Shown here piece by piece: positions 34,707-43,154 of a DNA stretch of 64,000 bases. Source of the stretch: Palsa-1400 sp036501625 (GTDB lineage Bacteria; Verrucomicrobiota; Verrucomicrobiia; Limisphaerales; Palsa-1400); NCBI GenBank assembly GCA_036501625.1, contig DASXZY010000011.1, positions 5,028-69,027 of the forward strand, read 5' to 3'. A program made the position numbers and the translations under genes. Numbering within the stretch: position 1 is the stretch's first letter; every line of letters begins with the position of its first letter. The notes below the pieces were generated by a model, which had not been told where the DNA came from, ran no database searches, and saw only the letters and a program-made list of their open reading frames with translations.

Positions 34707-35890
34707 CGCCGGACTTTTCTCATCCAGCCGCCCAGCAAAAGGCCGATCCAGGCGCCGAACGCCGCCACGGCCGCGGCGAAAGCCAGAGAACGAACGGTCA
34801 CAAGATCCGCGCTGGCCTCGGCCGGGTTCGTTCGCCAAAAATGGCCGATCCAATCGCCAATCCTATTGTTGAAAGCCCAAATGCGGTCGCTGGCGAAAAA
34901 CCAATTGCGGGCGTGCGGCGAGAGCAGGAATTTGGAGAAAAACCATTGCACAGGAACAAACACGGCCAGAAACGCGGCGCCGATCAGCAGCGCCAGCCCG
35001 ACCCGCTTCCACCCAACGGCGTCCGGCATCCAGCGCAGAAGGAGGTCGATGGCGATGGCTGGGAAAATGACCAGGAGCGGAAACGGCAGCGCCACCATAT
35101 GTGTGACAGGATTGAAGATGGGGGCCAGTTTGGGTTGCGCGGCGAAAAGCGGAAGAATCCAGGCCATCAGGCAATCGACCAGCATGTAAACCGCCGCCAC
35201 GCGGGTCGTTGGCCAGGAGGCTCGCGCCGCGCATCCCATCGCGACCAAACGGAAAGGAAAAACCATGGCGCAAACTATGAAAAAAGTGGCCGCGTGCTGC
35301 TGGTTGGGAAAAGTGTATTCCAACACGAAGACTCCGCCCAGCACGATAAAGACGCCGGCGACCCAAATAAACAGCCCGCTGCCCGCGCCATCCCGCAGGC
35401 GGTTTTGCCGGCTCAGCACTTGCACCAGAGCGCCGAAGCTAATCCCGAACATGCCCAACCCCAGCAACACGTGCGGCGGGCTGATAATTTTAACGTCCAG
35501 CCCGTAAGCGTTGTGCCACCAATTGTCGAACGGGGCGGAAGTGAGCATGGCCATGGCGCCCCAGATGCAAATCCACGCCCCGATGGGTGCGCGTGCGCCC
35601 AAAACCCGCACTCCGCCAGCCGCGCCGCCGAGAAATGTCGCTTGAATGGCCAGCCAGCCGCCAACACAGCCCCCGAGCGCGCCGCCCAGATAAATGACCA
35701 TGTGAGCAGGCGTCCAAAAAGTGTCCCGCCCAATGCTTTCGTGCCAGGAAATATCCCATATCACGCCGACAGTGATGCACGTAGCGGCGAAAGCCAGCAC
35801 AAGGGCGGCCCACAATGCGGGAGCGCTTTCGGACAATGGCGGCGCCGATGATATTAATTCCGCTGGTTTTGTTTCTGAGATGCCTTGCAT
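34703..35890 (-). CDS. Polytopic membrane protein of unknown function
   Basis: 395 residues with about nine or ten transmembrane helices. The motif ISWHESIGRDTFWTPAHMVI near residue 48 has conserved-looking His, Asp and aromatic residues at a membrane face. Further His residues lie in DNWWHNAYGLD, SPPHVLLG and NQQHAATFF, a pattern suggestive of a metal- or haem-linked membrane enzyme, though no known family is assigned. It is first in the operon with the His-containing protein (ATGA overlap) and the cyclotransferase. No clear promoter seen; ATG at 35890. Confidence 0.7.
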   Translation of the reverse strand: MQGISETKPAELISSAPPLSESAPALWAALVLAFAATCITVGVIWDISWHESIGRDTFWTPAHMVIYLGGALGGCVGGWLAIQATFLGGAAGGVRVLGARAPIGAWICIWGAMAMLTSAPFDNWWHNAYGLDVKIISPPHVLLGLGMFGISFGALVQVLSRQNRLRDGAGSGLFIWVAGVFIVLGGVFVLEYTFPNQQHAATFFIVCAMVFPFRLVAMGCAARASWPTTRVAAVYMLVDCLMAWILPLFAAQPKLAPIFNPVTHMVALPFPLLVIFPAIAIDLLLRWMPDAVGWKRVGLALLIGAAFLAVFVPVQWFFSKFLLSPHARNWFFASDRIWAFNNRIGDWIGHFWRTNPAEASADLVTVRSLAFAAAVAAFGAWIGLLLGGWMRKVRR

Positions 35891-36000
35891 GATGTAGGCT
35901 TATTTAGACGAAACAATATGCCAGAGCGCGGCCGCCGTCAATGCCGCTGTGTTCGCTCCGTGCCTCGTGATTTTTGGCGGTTTGCTTTGTCTATATCTAA

Positions 36001-37863
36001 ATGACACGAATGGCTGGTTTGGCACGCAAGGTTTTGGCGCATCGACGGCTGCCGCTGGCTTTGGCGCTGGTGGCGGTTGTCGTGATGCTGCCGGCTTTGA
36101 CGGCGGGCTTGGGAGGCGATGACGTCATTCAGCGGGTGAACCAGTTTCCGCGCGCTGAATTGCCGCCGCGCATCCTGGACACCGGATTTGTGGCGGAGGA
36201 CTCGGGCGCGCTGGGATCGGTCGTCAATAATTTGTTTGGATTTTGCCGCAGCCCGGAGCGAGCCGTGCAGGCGAGAGATTACGGACTCCTGCCGTGGTGG
36301 GCGCCGCTGGGATGGAAAGCGGCCTTGTGGCGGCCGTTGACGGCGTTCACGCACTGGCTGGATTACCGGCTGTTTCCCAAATCAATTGCTCTCATGCACG
36401 CGCACAACATCGCGTGGTTCGCGATGGCCGTTTTTCTGGCGGCCGCGCTTTACCGGAAGATCGCGGTGTCCGCTGGCGGCGCGGAATCAAACTTGGTCGT
36501 CCCGGGCTTGGCAGCGTGCTTGTGGCTGCTGGATAAGGACACTTACATGCCCGTCGCTTACGTGGCCAATCGCGGCTTTTTCATATCGCTTGTTTTCGGG
36601 CTGCTGTGTTTGCACGCGCATTGGCGATGGCGCGCGGAGAAATCCAAGGTGTGGATGGGCCTGTCCGCGTTGTGCTTGCTGCTGGCGCTTTTGGCGAACG
36701 AGGGCGGGGTTTCGACGCTGGCCTTTCTGCTGGCCTGCGCCCTGGTTTTGGAAACGGGCGGATGGCGGGCGCGCCTGGCCAGCCTGTTTCCCGCGGCGGT
36801 GGTTCTGATTGGATGGCGGGCTGTTTATGTCGGCGCTGGATTTGGAGTCAAACATTGGCAGGGATACGTCGATCCGGGATACAGCCCGTTCGTGTACCTC
36901 GAAAATTTCATCCCCAGGGTGGACGCGATATTGGGCGGACAGCTTCTGGGCATCCCGCCGGAATTGCTGATGCTGCTCAACACAAAATGGACAATCATCG
37001 TATCTTTGTTGGCGGCGAGCTTCAGCCTGGCCTGCGCGGCGGTTTTCTGGCCGGTTTTGCGCGAGGACCGGACGGCGCGCTTTTGGGCTGTCGCGATGCT
37101 GCTGGCTCTGCCGCCGGCGGCCACGGTCGGGCCGTTGAGCAAGAATCTGGGATTTATCGCGTTGGGAGCGTTCGGAGTGATCGCGGCCTTTCTGGTTCGT
37201 TTTGCGGAAGCGCGGGGGCGAACGGCCCTCGCCTGGTTTGTGGCGGCGTGGCTGGTTGTGGCGCACGTCTTCGGAGCGCTGGGCGCAAGAGCGGTCATGG
37301 CGGTCGCAACTCCTTATACTCCCGCCGTGATGGAACGCGCGACGGGCTGGGAATATGCGCCGGAAATCGGCGAGCGAGACGTTGTCGTGGTAAACGATCC
37401 GATCTTGACTTTTCTGATCGTCCCGTTTGATCGCGCCTATCGCGGACGGCCTGTTCCGAAAACTCTGCGCGCACTCGCGCCGGGCTGCGTGCCCTTCGAG
37501 ATCAGCCGCAGCAATGCGTCCACGCTCGTCATCAGGGCGAAAGAGGGCGGCCTATTTGGCTGCCCCGCCCTTGGCCCTGCGAATCCCTGCTATCTGGCCA
37601 AAGCTGCCAACGATTTTCTTTTTGGCGGCACGGTTTGGCACACCGGCGATGAGGCAAAGTCCAAAGCCTTCACGGCCCGGATTTTGGACGCCAGCCCTGA
37701 AGGGGCGCCGCGCTCGGTGGCATTTGATTTTGGCCAGCCTCTTGAATCGGATGGGAGAATTTGGCTCTACTTCGACTGGCGCCGGTTGGCGCATTTGCCG
37801 TTTACGCTGCCCAAGATTGGGGAAACGGTGGAGATCGCGGGCGTCGAATCGTTCGGCCGATAA
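36001..37863 (+). CDS. Polytopic membrane protein, GT-C glycosyltransferase-like
   Basis: 620 residues. About ten hydrophobic helices fill residues 15-420. After helix 1 comes TAGLGGDDVIQRVNQFP, a di-aspartate in the first luminal loop as in GT-C enzymes using polyprenyl-phosphate sugars. The loop LWRPLTAFTHWLDYRLFP resembles segments seen in such proteins. The C-terminal about 180 residues form a soluble domain. The acceptor is unknown and there is no polysaccharide cluster nearby. TATATC at 35992-35997 sits so close to the ATG that a leaderless transcript is possible; no ribosome site is seen. Confidence 0.62.
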   Translation: MTRMAGLARKVLAHRRLPLALALVAVVVMLPALTAGLGGDDVIQRVNQFPRAELPPRILDTGFVAEDSGALGSVVNNLFGFCRSPERAVQARDYGLLPWWAPLGWKAALWRPLTAFTHWLDYRLFPKSIALMHAHNIAWFAMAVFLAAALYRKIAVSAGGAESNLVVPGLAACLWLLDKDTYMPVAYVANRGFFISLVFGLLCLHAHWRWRAEKSKVWMGLSALCLLLALLANEGGVSTLAFLLACALVLETGGWRARLASLFPAAVVLIGWRAVYVGAGFGVKHWQGYVDPGYSPFVYLENFIPRVDAILGGQLLGIPPELLMLLNTKWTIIVSLLAASFSLACAAVFWPVLREDRTARFWAVAMLLALPPAATVGPLSKNLGFIALGAFGVIAAFLVRFAEARGRTALAWFVAAWLVVAHVFGALGARAVMAVATPYTPAVMERATGWEYAPEIGERDVVVVNDPILTFLIVPFDRAYRGRPVPKTLRALAPGCVPFEISRSNASTLVIRAKEGGLFGCPALGPANPCYLAKAANDFLFGGTVWHTGDEAKSKAFTARILDASPEGAPRSVAFDFGQPLESDGRIWLYFDWRRLAHLPFTLPKIGETVEIAGVESFGR

Positions 37864-37888
37864 TTTTCTTGCCGCTCAACAATGGCGG

Positions 37889-37922
37889 CATCCATAGTCT
37901 CGCCCGAATTCGACTATGGATG
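37889..37922 (+). promoter_or_regulatory. 11-bp inverted repeat enclosing the start codon of the DUF4337 gene
   Basis: CATCCATAGTC (37889-37899) is the exact reverse complement of GACTATGGATG (37912-37922), with a 12-nt spacer. The ATG start (37916-37918) lies in the right arm. In RNA it would form a hairpin hiding the start codon; in DNA it is a full-size operator palindrome. Confidence 0.6.
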
Positions 37923-38482
37923 ATTTAAAGAGCGAACTGAACGAGCTGAAAGAATTTATCGCGGACTTGAAAGCGGATCGCGCCGCTGTCAAAGAAAAGG
38001 AAAAGCGCGAGGCGTGGACGAAGTACGTCTCATTGACAGTGGTGATCTTCGCGGTCCTCAACTCCATTGCCTCGCAATGGTCGGGAGGATTTTCCAGCAA
38101 GGCGCAAATGTCCCAGGCGCAGGCCTCAGACCAGTGGAATTATTACCAGGCCCAATCCGTCAAACAGCACGTGTTTGAAGTCAGCCGCGCCCAAATGCCC
38201 GAGACGGACGCCTCGAAGAAGGATTTCGACGCCAAGATCGCGGAGTACAACAAGAGAAAGGACGACAGCAAAGCCAAAGCCACGCAACTCGAAAGCAGGC
38301 GCGATATTTGCAGCAAAGCCGGCGGCAAAATGGGCGTGGCCATTTCCCTTTTTTCCGTCGCCATCGCCACGGCGTCGCTCTGCCTGCTGACGAAGAAAAA
38401 ACCGCTTTGGATTTGCTCCATCGTTTTCGCGGCGGCTGGCGTCGCGCAAATGGTTGCGGCTAAAATGATTTCAATACCCTGA
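37916..38482 (+). CDS. DUF4337 domain-containing membrane protein
   Basis: 188 residues. A charged N-terminal helix (DDLKSELNELKEFIADLK) is followed by transmembrane helix 1 (YVSLTVVIFAVLNSIASQW) and the conserved DUF4337 central segment SQAQASDQWNYYQAQSVKQHVFEV. Next come a lysine-rich coiled segment and two C-terminal helices (GVAISLFSVAIATASLCLL and ICSIVFAAAGVAQMVAA). Function unknown; likely inner-membrane. It lies 52 bp after the 36001 gene. The start codon is buried in the inverted repeat at 37889-37922. Confidence 0.85.
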   Translation: MDDLKSELNELKEFIADLKADRAAVKEKEKREAWTKYVSLTVVIFAVLNSIASQWSGGFSSKAQMSQAQASDQWNYYQAQSVKQHVFEVSRAQMPETDASKKDFDAKIAEYNKRKDDSKAKATQLESRRDICSKAGGKMGVAISLFSVAIATASLCLLTKKKPLWICSIVFAAAGVAQMVAAKMISIP

Positions 38483-38947
38483 AAATTCCGCAGATTTTTC
38501 TTGCAAAGGCGCGGCGGAAAAGGCATGGTAATTTCGTAAGAGCGCAACAGCAGCGCCACTGTTCTTTGGAAAACGGGGTTTGCAATTTTTACAATTTACC
38601 CTGCCATGCTCGTGATTAAAAACAAAGTCCTTGAACCGTAAATTAGTCAATTAAGAGCCTTAACCTCGGTTGTGGCCGGCAGGCCTTGACTGGAAGTCGT
38701 AAGCGATCGACTCGGCTCTATCTGTTCCTAGACGAAGTTCAAAGGAACTGTTTATACACGGCATTACGGCGGGGTTTTCTTTTTCAGGCCCTCCCGTTTT
38801 CTTCTTGATCTTAATCCCCACCCCCGCGGAAGAGAGCAAGATCACGAGTCCCTGAAGCCCCTTCTTTGGTCGTGTGTGATTAGTTTGCATCTGCTATCAA
38901 GAGGCGACAACGCGGTTGGATTTAGGTATAGTGGACCGGTGATTGCC
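38483..38947. other. Intergenic region before the small lipoprotein gene
   Basis: About 465 bases, less GC-rich than average. Short frames (for example on the minus strand at 38660-38890) have no domain. No tRNA or repeat seen. A promoter for the 38948 gene must lie near its 3' end. Confidence 0.45.
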
Positions 38948-39382
38948 ATGCTCAAAACGATTGTGTCGACAGCGAGGCGGGCGGCGTTGTCGTTGATCCT
39001 CTGCACTGTCTCCGGATGCGCTTCTGAGTCTTGGAATTCAAATTCTCCAAACATTTATACCTTGACCGTAAGATTTTTCGGTTTTGATGCGTTCACAATC
39101 ATTCAGGAGATCAAATTAGATGTGCGTCCAGGTGTTCCATTCGAGGTGAAAAAACAGGATTCGGCTGGCAATAGTTACCAGGTCGCTGGCACCTTGCGTC
39201 AGATGTCGCAGGACACATTTCAATTGAATCCAGGAACAATCAAGCGGTATAACGGAGCTTCAAACCAGGAGTCTTCGGGTCCGGTGGTCGATCTCGGAAA
39301 GCTTGGCGTAGGAAACCACTGGGCAGCCGTCGATGGGGGGGTTGTTCATGACGGTGAAAGCGTTGTGCTCGCCAAAAAATGA
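38948..39382 (+). CDS. Small lipoprotein of unknown function
   Basis: 144 residues from ATG 38948; the frame is open from 38876 but the lipoprotein signal begins here: MLKTIVSTARRAALSLILCTVSGC, lipobox VSGC with Cys24. The mature part is beta-rich (IYTLTVRFFGFDAFTIIQEI, then DLGKLGVGNHWAAVDGG) with no Cys and no enzyme motif. Codon use is less GC-biased than in neighbours, hinting at more recent acquisition. Confidence 0.62.
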   Translation: MLKTIVSTARRAALSLILCTVSGCASESWNSNSPNIYTLTVRFFGFDAFTIIQEIKLDVRPGVPFEVKKQDSAGNSYQVAGTLRQMSQDTFQLNPGTIKRYNGASNQESSGPVVDLGKLGVGNHWAAVDGGVVHDGESVVLAKK

Positions 39383-39541
39383 AGTTGCCATCCCTGCCGC
39401 AGATGCCGACAGATGCAATCTAACCCCACACGACCCCTTCTTTCTTTTTGACAATAAAATTATTTGACGGCGCGGAAAAAGAGCGCATCTTCACATCGTT
39501 TGAGCGGGCGCACTCGATGTGAATGCCGCCCGCCACTTTCG

Positions 39542-41047
39542 ATGAGCAAACCGGCGCGTTGGACGCGCGGCCATCATTGGGTTTTTTTGGTTTTGGTTCT
39601 CTTGCTCGCAAGCAGGCCGCGGCTCGGTTTTTGCGCCGATCAACTCCAAACCATCCAGGCTCGCGGCGAATTGCTCTGGGGCGCCGATGCCGAGGGCGGC
39701 GCGCCTTACGTTTATCCCGATCCGCAAAAGCCCGAACAAATGACGGGCTTCGAATGCGACCTGGCCGCCGCGCTGGCCGCCAAGCTTGGCGTCAAACCTA
39801 GAATGGTGCAGAACCAGTGGGACCAGCTCCTGCCCGCGCTGGACCGCGGCAATTTCGACATCATCCTCAACGGCTTGGAAATCACGGCCGACAATCAGCA
39901 GCACGCCGCCATGTCGCGGCCCTATTACGTTTACGCGCAGCAGATCGTCACGCGCAAAGACTTCGCCGGGCCAACGAACCTCGATGGACTCAAGGGCAAA
40001 ACGGTGGGCGTGCTGGCTTCTTCCGCCGCGCAGAGATTGTTGCAAAACGCGGGCGGGATCGAAGTGAAGAGTTATCCCGGCAATGTCGAAAGTTTTCTTG
40101 ACCTCAAAGCCGGGCGGATTGACATCGCGATGCTGGACCTGCCCATCGCGCTCTTTTACGCGAAGCCGGACCCGGCGTTGAAATTTTCCGGCGGGCCGTT
40201 CGCGCCCGGTTACTACGGGATCGGAGTGCGCAAAGAGGATGCGACGCTGCTGGCCGCGATCAACCAGGCGCTCGGACAACTCATCCGCGACGGCGCCCTG
40301 GAACGGATTTACCGGCAGCACGGATTATGGGACGACCGGCAGGCCATGCTGGCATCTTACAAGCCGGAAACGGTCACGCAGAGAAAATCCATTTCGACCC
40401 TGCGGGAGTGGCCGAAGTACCTGCCGCTATTGTTGCGCGGCGCGGTCACGACGGTCACGCTTTCGGTGCTGGGAATGATGCTGGCGGTCGCGGCCGGGCT
40501 GGCGGTGGCGCTGGCGCGGCTTTACGGGCCGCTGCCGTTGCGCTGGATGGCCCAAGCTTACGTGGAAGTCGTGCGCGGGACGCCGCTGCTGATCCAGCTT
40601 TTTCTTATTTACTACGGTTTGCCGCAAATCGGGCTGCGCCTCAACGCGTTCCTGGCCGGCGTGCTGGGACTCGGTTTGAACTACGCGGCTAACGAGGCGG
40701 AAAATTATCGGGCAGGCATCCAATCGATCCCCAAGGGCCAGACCGAAGCCGCTTTGGCGCTGGGCATGTCCGGTCCGCAAGTTCTGCGGCGGGTGGTCCT
40801 GCCGCAGGCCCTGCGCGTAGTCATTCCGCCCGTGACCAACGATTTCATCGCCATGTTCAAGGATTCCTCCATCGTCTCGGTCATCACCATGGTGGAATTG
40901 ACGAAGGTCTATGGCGAGCTGGCGACTTCGACTTACGATTACATCGGCTTGGGGCTGATGACGGCCGGGATTTATTTCGCGTTGAGCTATCCGGCGTCCC
41001 TTTTTGCCAATTGGCTGGAAAGGAGCCGCAGTTATGATCGTCGTTGA
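39542..41047 (+). CDS. Fused amino-acid ABC transporter substrate-binding protein and permease
   Basis: 501 residues from ATG 39542; the frame back to 39464 does not fit the family. Signal segment VFLVLVLLLASRPRLGFC. The SBP_bac_3 domain (about 30-265) has GELLWGADAEGGAPYVYPD, MTGFECDLAAALAAKLG, LNGLEITADNQQH and the ligand Arg/Asp region. The BPD_transp_1 permease (about 290-500) has five or so helices, the EAA loop NEAENYRAGIQSIPKGQTEAALALGMS and PQALRVVIPPVTNDFI. GlnH-GlnP fusions of this type import polar amino acids such as glutamine or arginine. It overlaps the ATPase gene by 14 bp. Confidence 0.93.
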   Translation: MSKPARWTRGHHWVFLVLVLLLASRPRLGFCADQLQTIQARGELLWGADAEGGAPYVYPDPQKPEQMTGFECDLAAALAAKLGVKPRMVQNQWDQLLPALDRGNFDIILNGLEITADNQQHAAMSRPYYVYAQQIVTRKDFAGPTNLDGLKGKTVGVLASSAAQRLLQNAGGIEVKSYPGNVESFLDLKAGRIDIAMLDLPIALFYAKPDPALKFSGGPFAPGYYGIGVRKEDATLLAAINQALGQLIRDGALERIYRQHGLWDDRQAMLASYKPETVTQRKSISTLREWPKYLPLLLRGAVTTVTLSVLGMMLAVAAGLAVALARLYGPLPLRWMAQAYVEVVRGTPLLIQLFLIYYGLPQIGLRLNAFLAGVLGLGLNYAANEAENYRAGIQSIPKGQTEAALALGMSGPQVLRRVVLPQALRVVIPPVTNDFIAMFKDSSIVSVITMVELTKVYGELATSTYDYIGLGLMTAGIYFALSYPASLFANWLERSRSYDRR

Positions 41048-41786
41048 GAATTTAATCAAATCTTACAACGCCACGCGCGTGTTGCACGGGGTGGATCATT
41101 CGCAGAAGCGCGGGGAAGCAGTGGTGCTGATCGGCCCGAGCGGCTGCGGCAAGAGCACCTTTCTCCGGTGCCTCAACCAGCTTGAGCTGGCCGATGCCGG
41201 CCGCATCACCATTGGCGACGTCACGATTACCGGTGGCGGAGCGCCGCGCTCCGCGGAGGAACGCGCGCGGCAGCAACGCCTGCGGCTGCGCGCCGGAATG
41301 GTCTTCCAGTCGTTTAATCTGTTCCCGCACTTGACCGTGCTGCGGAACATCACGGAGGCTCCGACGGTCGTCAAGAAGATTCCCCGGCAGGAGGCGGAGG
41401 CGGCCGCGCGCGCGCTGCTGGCCAAGATTGGGCTTGAACACAAGGCCGGGGCCTATCCGGCCCAGCTCTCCGGCGGTCAACAACAAAGGGTGGCCATTGC
41501 CCGCGCGCTGGCCATGGAGCCGGAGGTCATGCTGTTCGACGAGCCGACCAGCGCGCTGGACCCGGAATTGCGCGATGAAGTGCTTCGGGTCATGCGCCAA
41601 TTGGCCGAGGAAGGAATGACCATGATTGTGGTGACGCACGAAATGCAATTCGCGCGCGACATGGCCGATACGATTTTATTTTTTGAGGGCGGGCGCGTGC
41701 TGGAATCCGGCAGCCCGGAACAAATCTTCACCGCGCCCGCGCACGAGCGGACGCGCGATTTTCTCAAACGGGCCATCATGCGGTAG
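41034..41786 (+). CDS. Polar amino-acid ABC transporter ATP-binding protein
   Basis: 250 residues from ATG 41034 (MIVVENLIKSYNATRVLHGV). Walker A GPSGCGKST, Q-loop near MVFQSFNLFPHLTVLRNI, signature LSGGQQQRVAIARAL, Walker B VMLFDEPTSALDPE and H-loop VVTHEMQFARDMAD are all intact, as in GlnQ/HisP. It powers the fused permease encoded just upstream, with which it overlaps by 14 bp. ATGATCG start choice is supported by AGGAG near 41021. The gene runs into a hairpin at 41785 and converges on pilC. Confidence 0.94.
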   Translation: MIVVENLIKSYNATRVLHGVDHSQKRGEAVVLIGPSGCGKSTFLRCLNQLELADAGRITIGDVTITGGGAPRSAEERARQQRLRLRAGMVFQSFNLFPHLTVLRNITEAPTVVKKIPRQEAEAAARALLAKIGLEHKAGAYPAQLSGGQQQRVAIARALAMEPEVMLFDEPTSALDPELRDEVLRVMRQLAEEGMTMIVVTHEMQFARDMADTILFFEGGRVLESGSPEQIFTAPAHERTRDFLKRAIMR

Positions 41787-41818
41787 GGCAAAGCCCGGCT
41801 CGGCTGGAGCCTCGCCCT
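41785..41818. terminator. GC-rich hairpin between convergent transporter and pilus operons
   Basis: AGGGC 41785-41789 pairs with GCCCT 41814-41818, and the inner GGCTC 41797-41801 pairs with GAGCC 41807-41811. It sits at the junction of two converging units and may end both. There is no T-tract, so it may instead be a dispersed palindromic repeat. Confidence 0.4.
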
Positions 41819-41847
41819 GCCAGGAAATCTGCCAAAAGCTTGGACGC

Positions 41848-43149
41848 TTATTTGTCCTTGTCGTCGGGTTCGCCCAGGGATCCCATCAGGTCGATCAAAG
41901 GCAGAAACATCGCGATGACGATGCTGCCGACGATGACGGCCAGAATGACGATCATGATCGGCTCCAACAACGAAGTCATGGCCGCGACGGCGTTATCGAC
42001 TTCCTCTTCGTAGTTGTCGGCGATCTTCATCAACATTTCAGGCAGCGCACCGGTTTGCTCGCCGACATCGACCATGCTGATGACCATGGGCGGAAAGACG
42101 CCGGAAGCTTCCAGCGGAGCGGTAATGGTTTCGCCCTCCTTGACGCTTTCATGGATGGCGCTGACGGCATTGCCGATGATGACGTTGCCGGAAGTTTCTT
42201 TGACAATGGTCAGCGCCTGCAAAATCGGCACGCCGCTGCTGATCAGTGTGCCCAGCGTGCGCGTGAACCGGGAGATGGCCACCTTCGATACGACGGGTCC
42301 GAGCACAGGGACCACCAGCTTAAACTTGTCAAATAGTTTTCTTCCAAATTTGAGCCGGATAAAAACGTTGAAAATGATGATGACCGCGACAATCTCGATC
42401 GAGGTTCTGATAAAATGGTCTTTGATGGCTTCACTGATGCCGAGGACGAATTCAGTGAACGGAGGAAGGGCGCGGCCATTGCCGAGGGCGCCCTCGAAGA
42501 TTTCCTTAAACTTGGGAATGACCAGCACCATCAACACGCCCATGATGGCCGTGGCCACGACGAGCACGGCGCAGGGATAAAACATGGCGGCGACAACCTT
42601 GCCTTTGATCTTCTGCGCTTTTTCCATGAATTCGGAAAGGCGCTTGAGCACGACTTCGAGCACGCCGCCGATTTCACCTGCTTTGACCATGTTGACAAAG
42701 AGGCGGTTGAAAACTTTGGGATGCTGGGCCAGGGCTTCGGAAAACGTGCTGCCGCCTTCAATTGAAGAGGCCAACTCTCCCAGAATGCCCTTGAGGGTGG
42801 CGTTCTTCTCCTGTTTTTGCAGCACGCGCAGGCCGCGCAGCAAGGGCAGGCCGGCTTGCACCAGGGTGGCCAATTGGCGCGCGAAGGTCGTGAGCACCTT
42901 CGACTTGACGCGACCGCTCAGGCCGGGGATCTTGATGTTGAGATTGAGATTGACGCCGCCTTTTTTTCCTTTGGCCGGGCCTTTCTTGGCCGCGCCCGCC
43001 GCCGGGCCTCCTTTGTCTTCAACGACTTTTGTCGGGAAAAAGCCCATCTCTTTGATTCGGCCGATGGCTTCGTTTTGGTTTGCGACGTCCAGGGTGCCTT
43101 TGGTTTCCTTGCCCCTCGAGTCCATGGCGACGTAGTTAAATTTTGGCAT
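41848..43149 (-). CDS. pilC: Type IV pilus inner-membrane platform protein (PilC/GspF)
   Basis: 433 residues. It starts with the family opening PKFNYVAMDSRGKETKGTLD. A Gly/Lys-rich linker (about 48-70) is followed by two T2SSF repeats (about 85-210 and 290-410), each with the FARQLATLVQAGLPLLRGL / FTRTLGTLISSGVPILQAL motif. Three membrane helices are visible (VLVVATAIMGVLMVLVIPKF; IVAVIIIFNVFI; MIVILAVIVGSIVIAMFLPL). It anchors the pilus motor ATPases. Last gene of the pilB-pilT-pilB-pilC operon (5-bp gap to the ATPase). Confidence 0.93.
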   Translation of the reverse strand: MPKFNYVAMDSRGKETKGTLDVANQNEAIGRIKEMGFFPTKVVEDKGGPAAGAAKKGPAKGKKGGVNLNLNIKIPGLSGRVKSKVLTTFARQLATLVQAGLPLLRGLRVLQKQEKNATLKGILGELASSIEGGSTFSEALAQHPKVFNRLFVNMVKAGEIGGVLEVVLKRLSEFMEKAQKIKGKVVAAMFYPCAVLVVATAIMGVLMVLVIPKFKEIFEGALGNGRALPPFTEFVLGISEAIKDHFIRTSIEIVAVIIIFNVFIRLKFGRKLFDKFKLVVPVLGPVVSKVAISRFTRTLGTLISSGVPILQALTIVKETSGNVIIGNAVSAIHESVKEGETITAPLEASGVFPPMVISMVDVGEQTGALPEMLMKIADNYEEEVDNAVAAMTSLLEPIMIVILAVIVGSIVIAMFLPLIDLMGSLGEPDDKDK

Positions 43150-43154
43150 AAGAC

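Noticed and set aside
38660..38890. 76-codon minus-strand frame as a gene
   Set aside because: No domain, no ribosome site and biased composition; left as intergenic.
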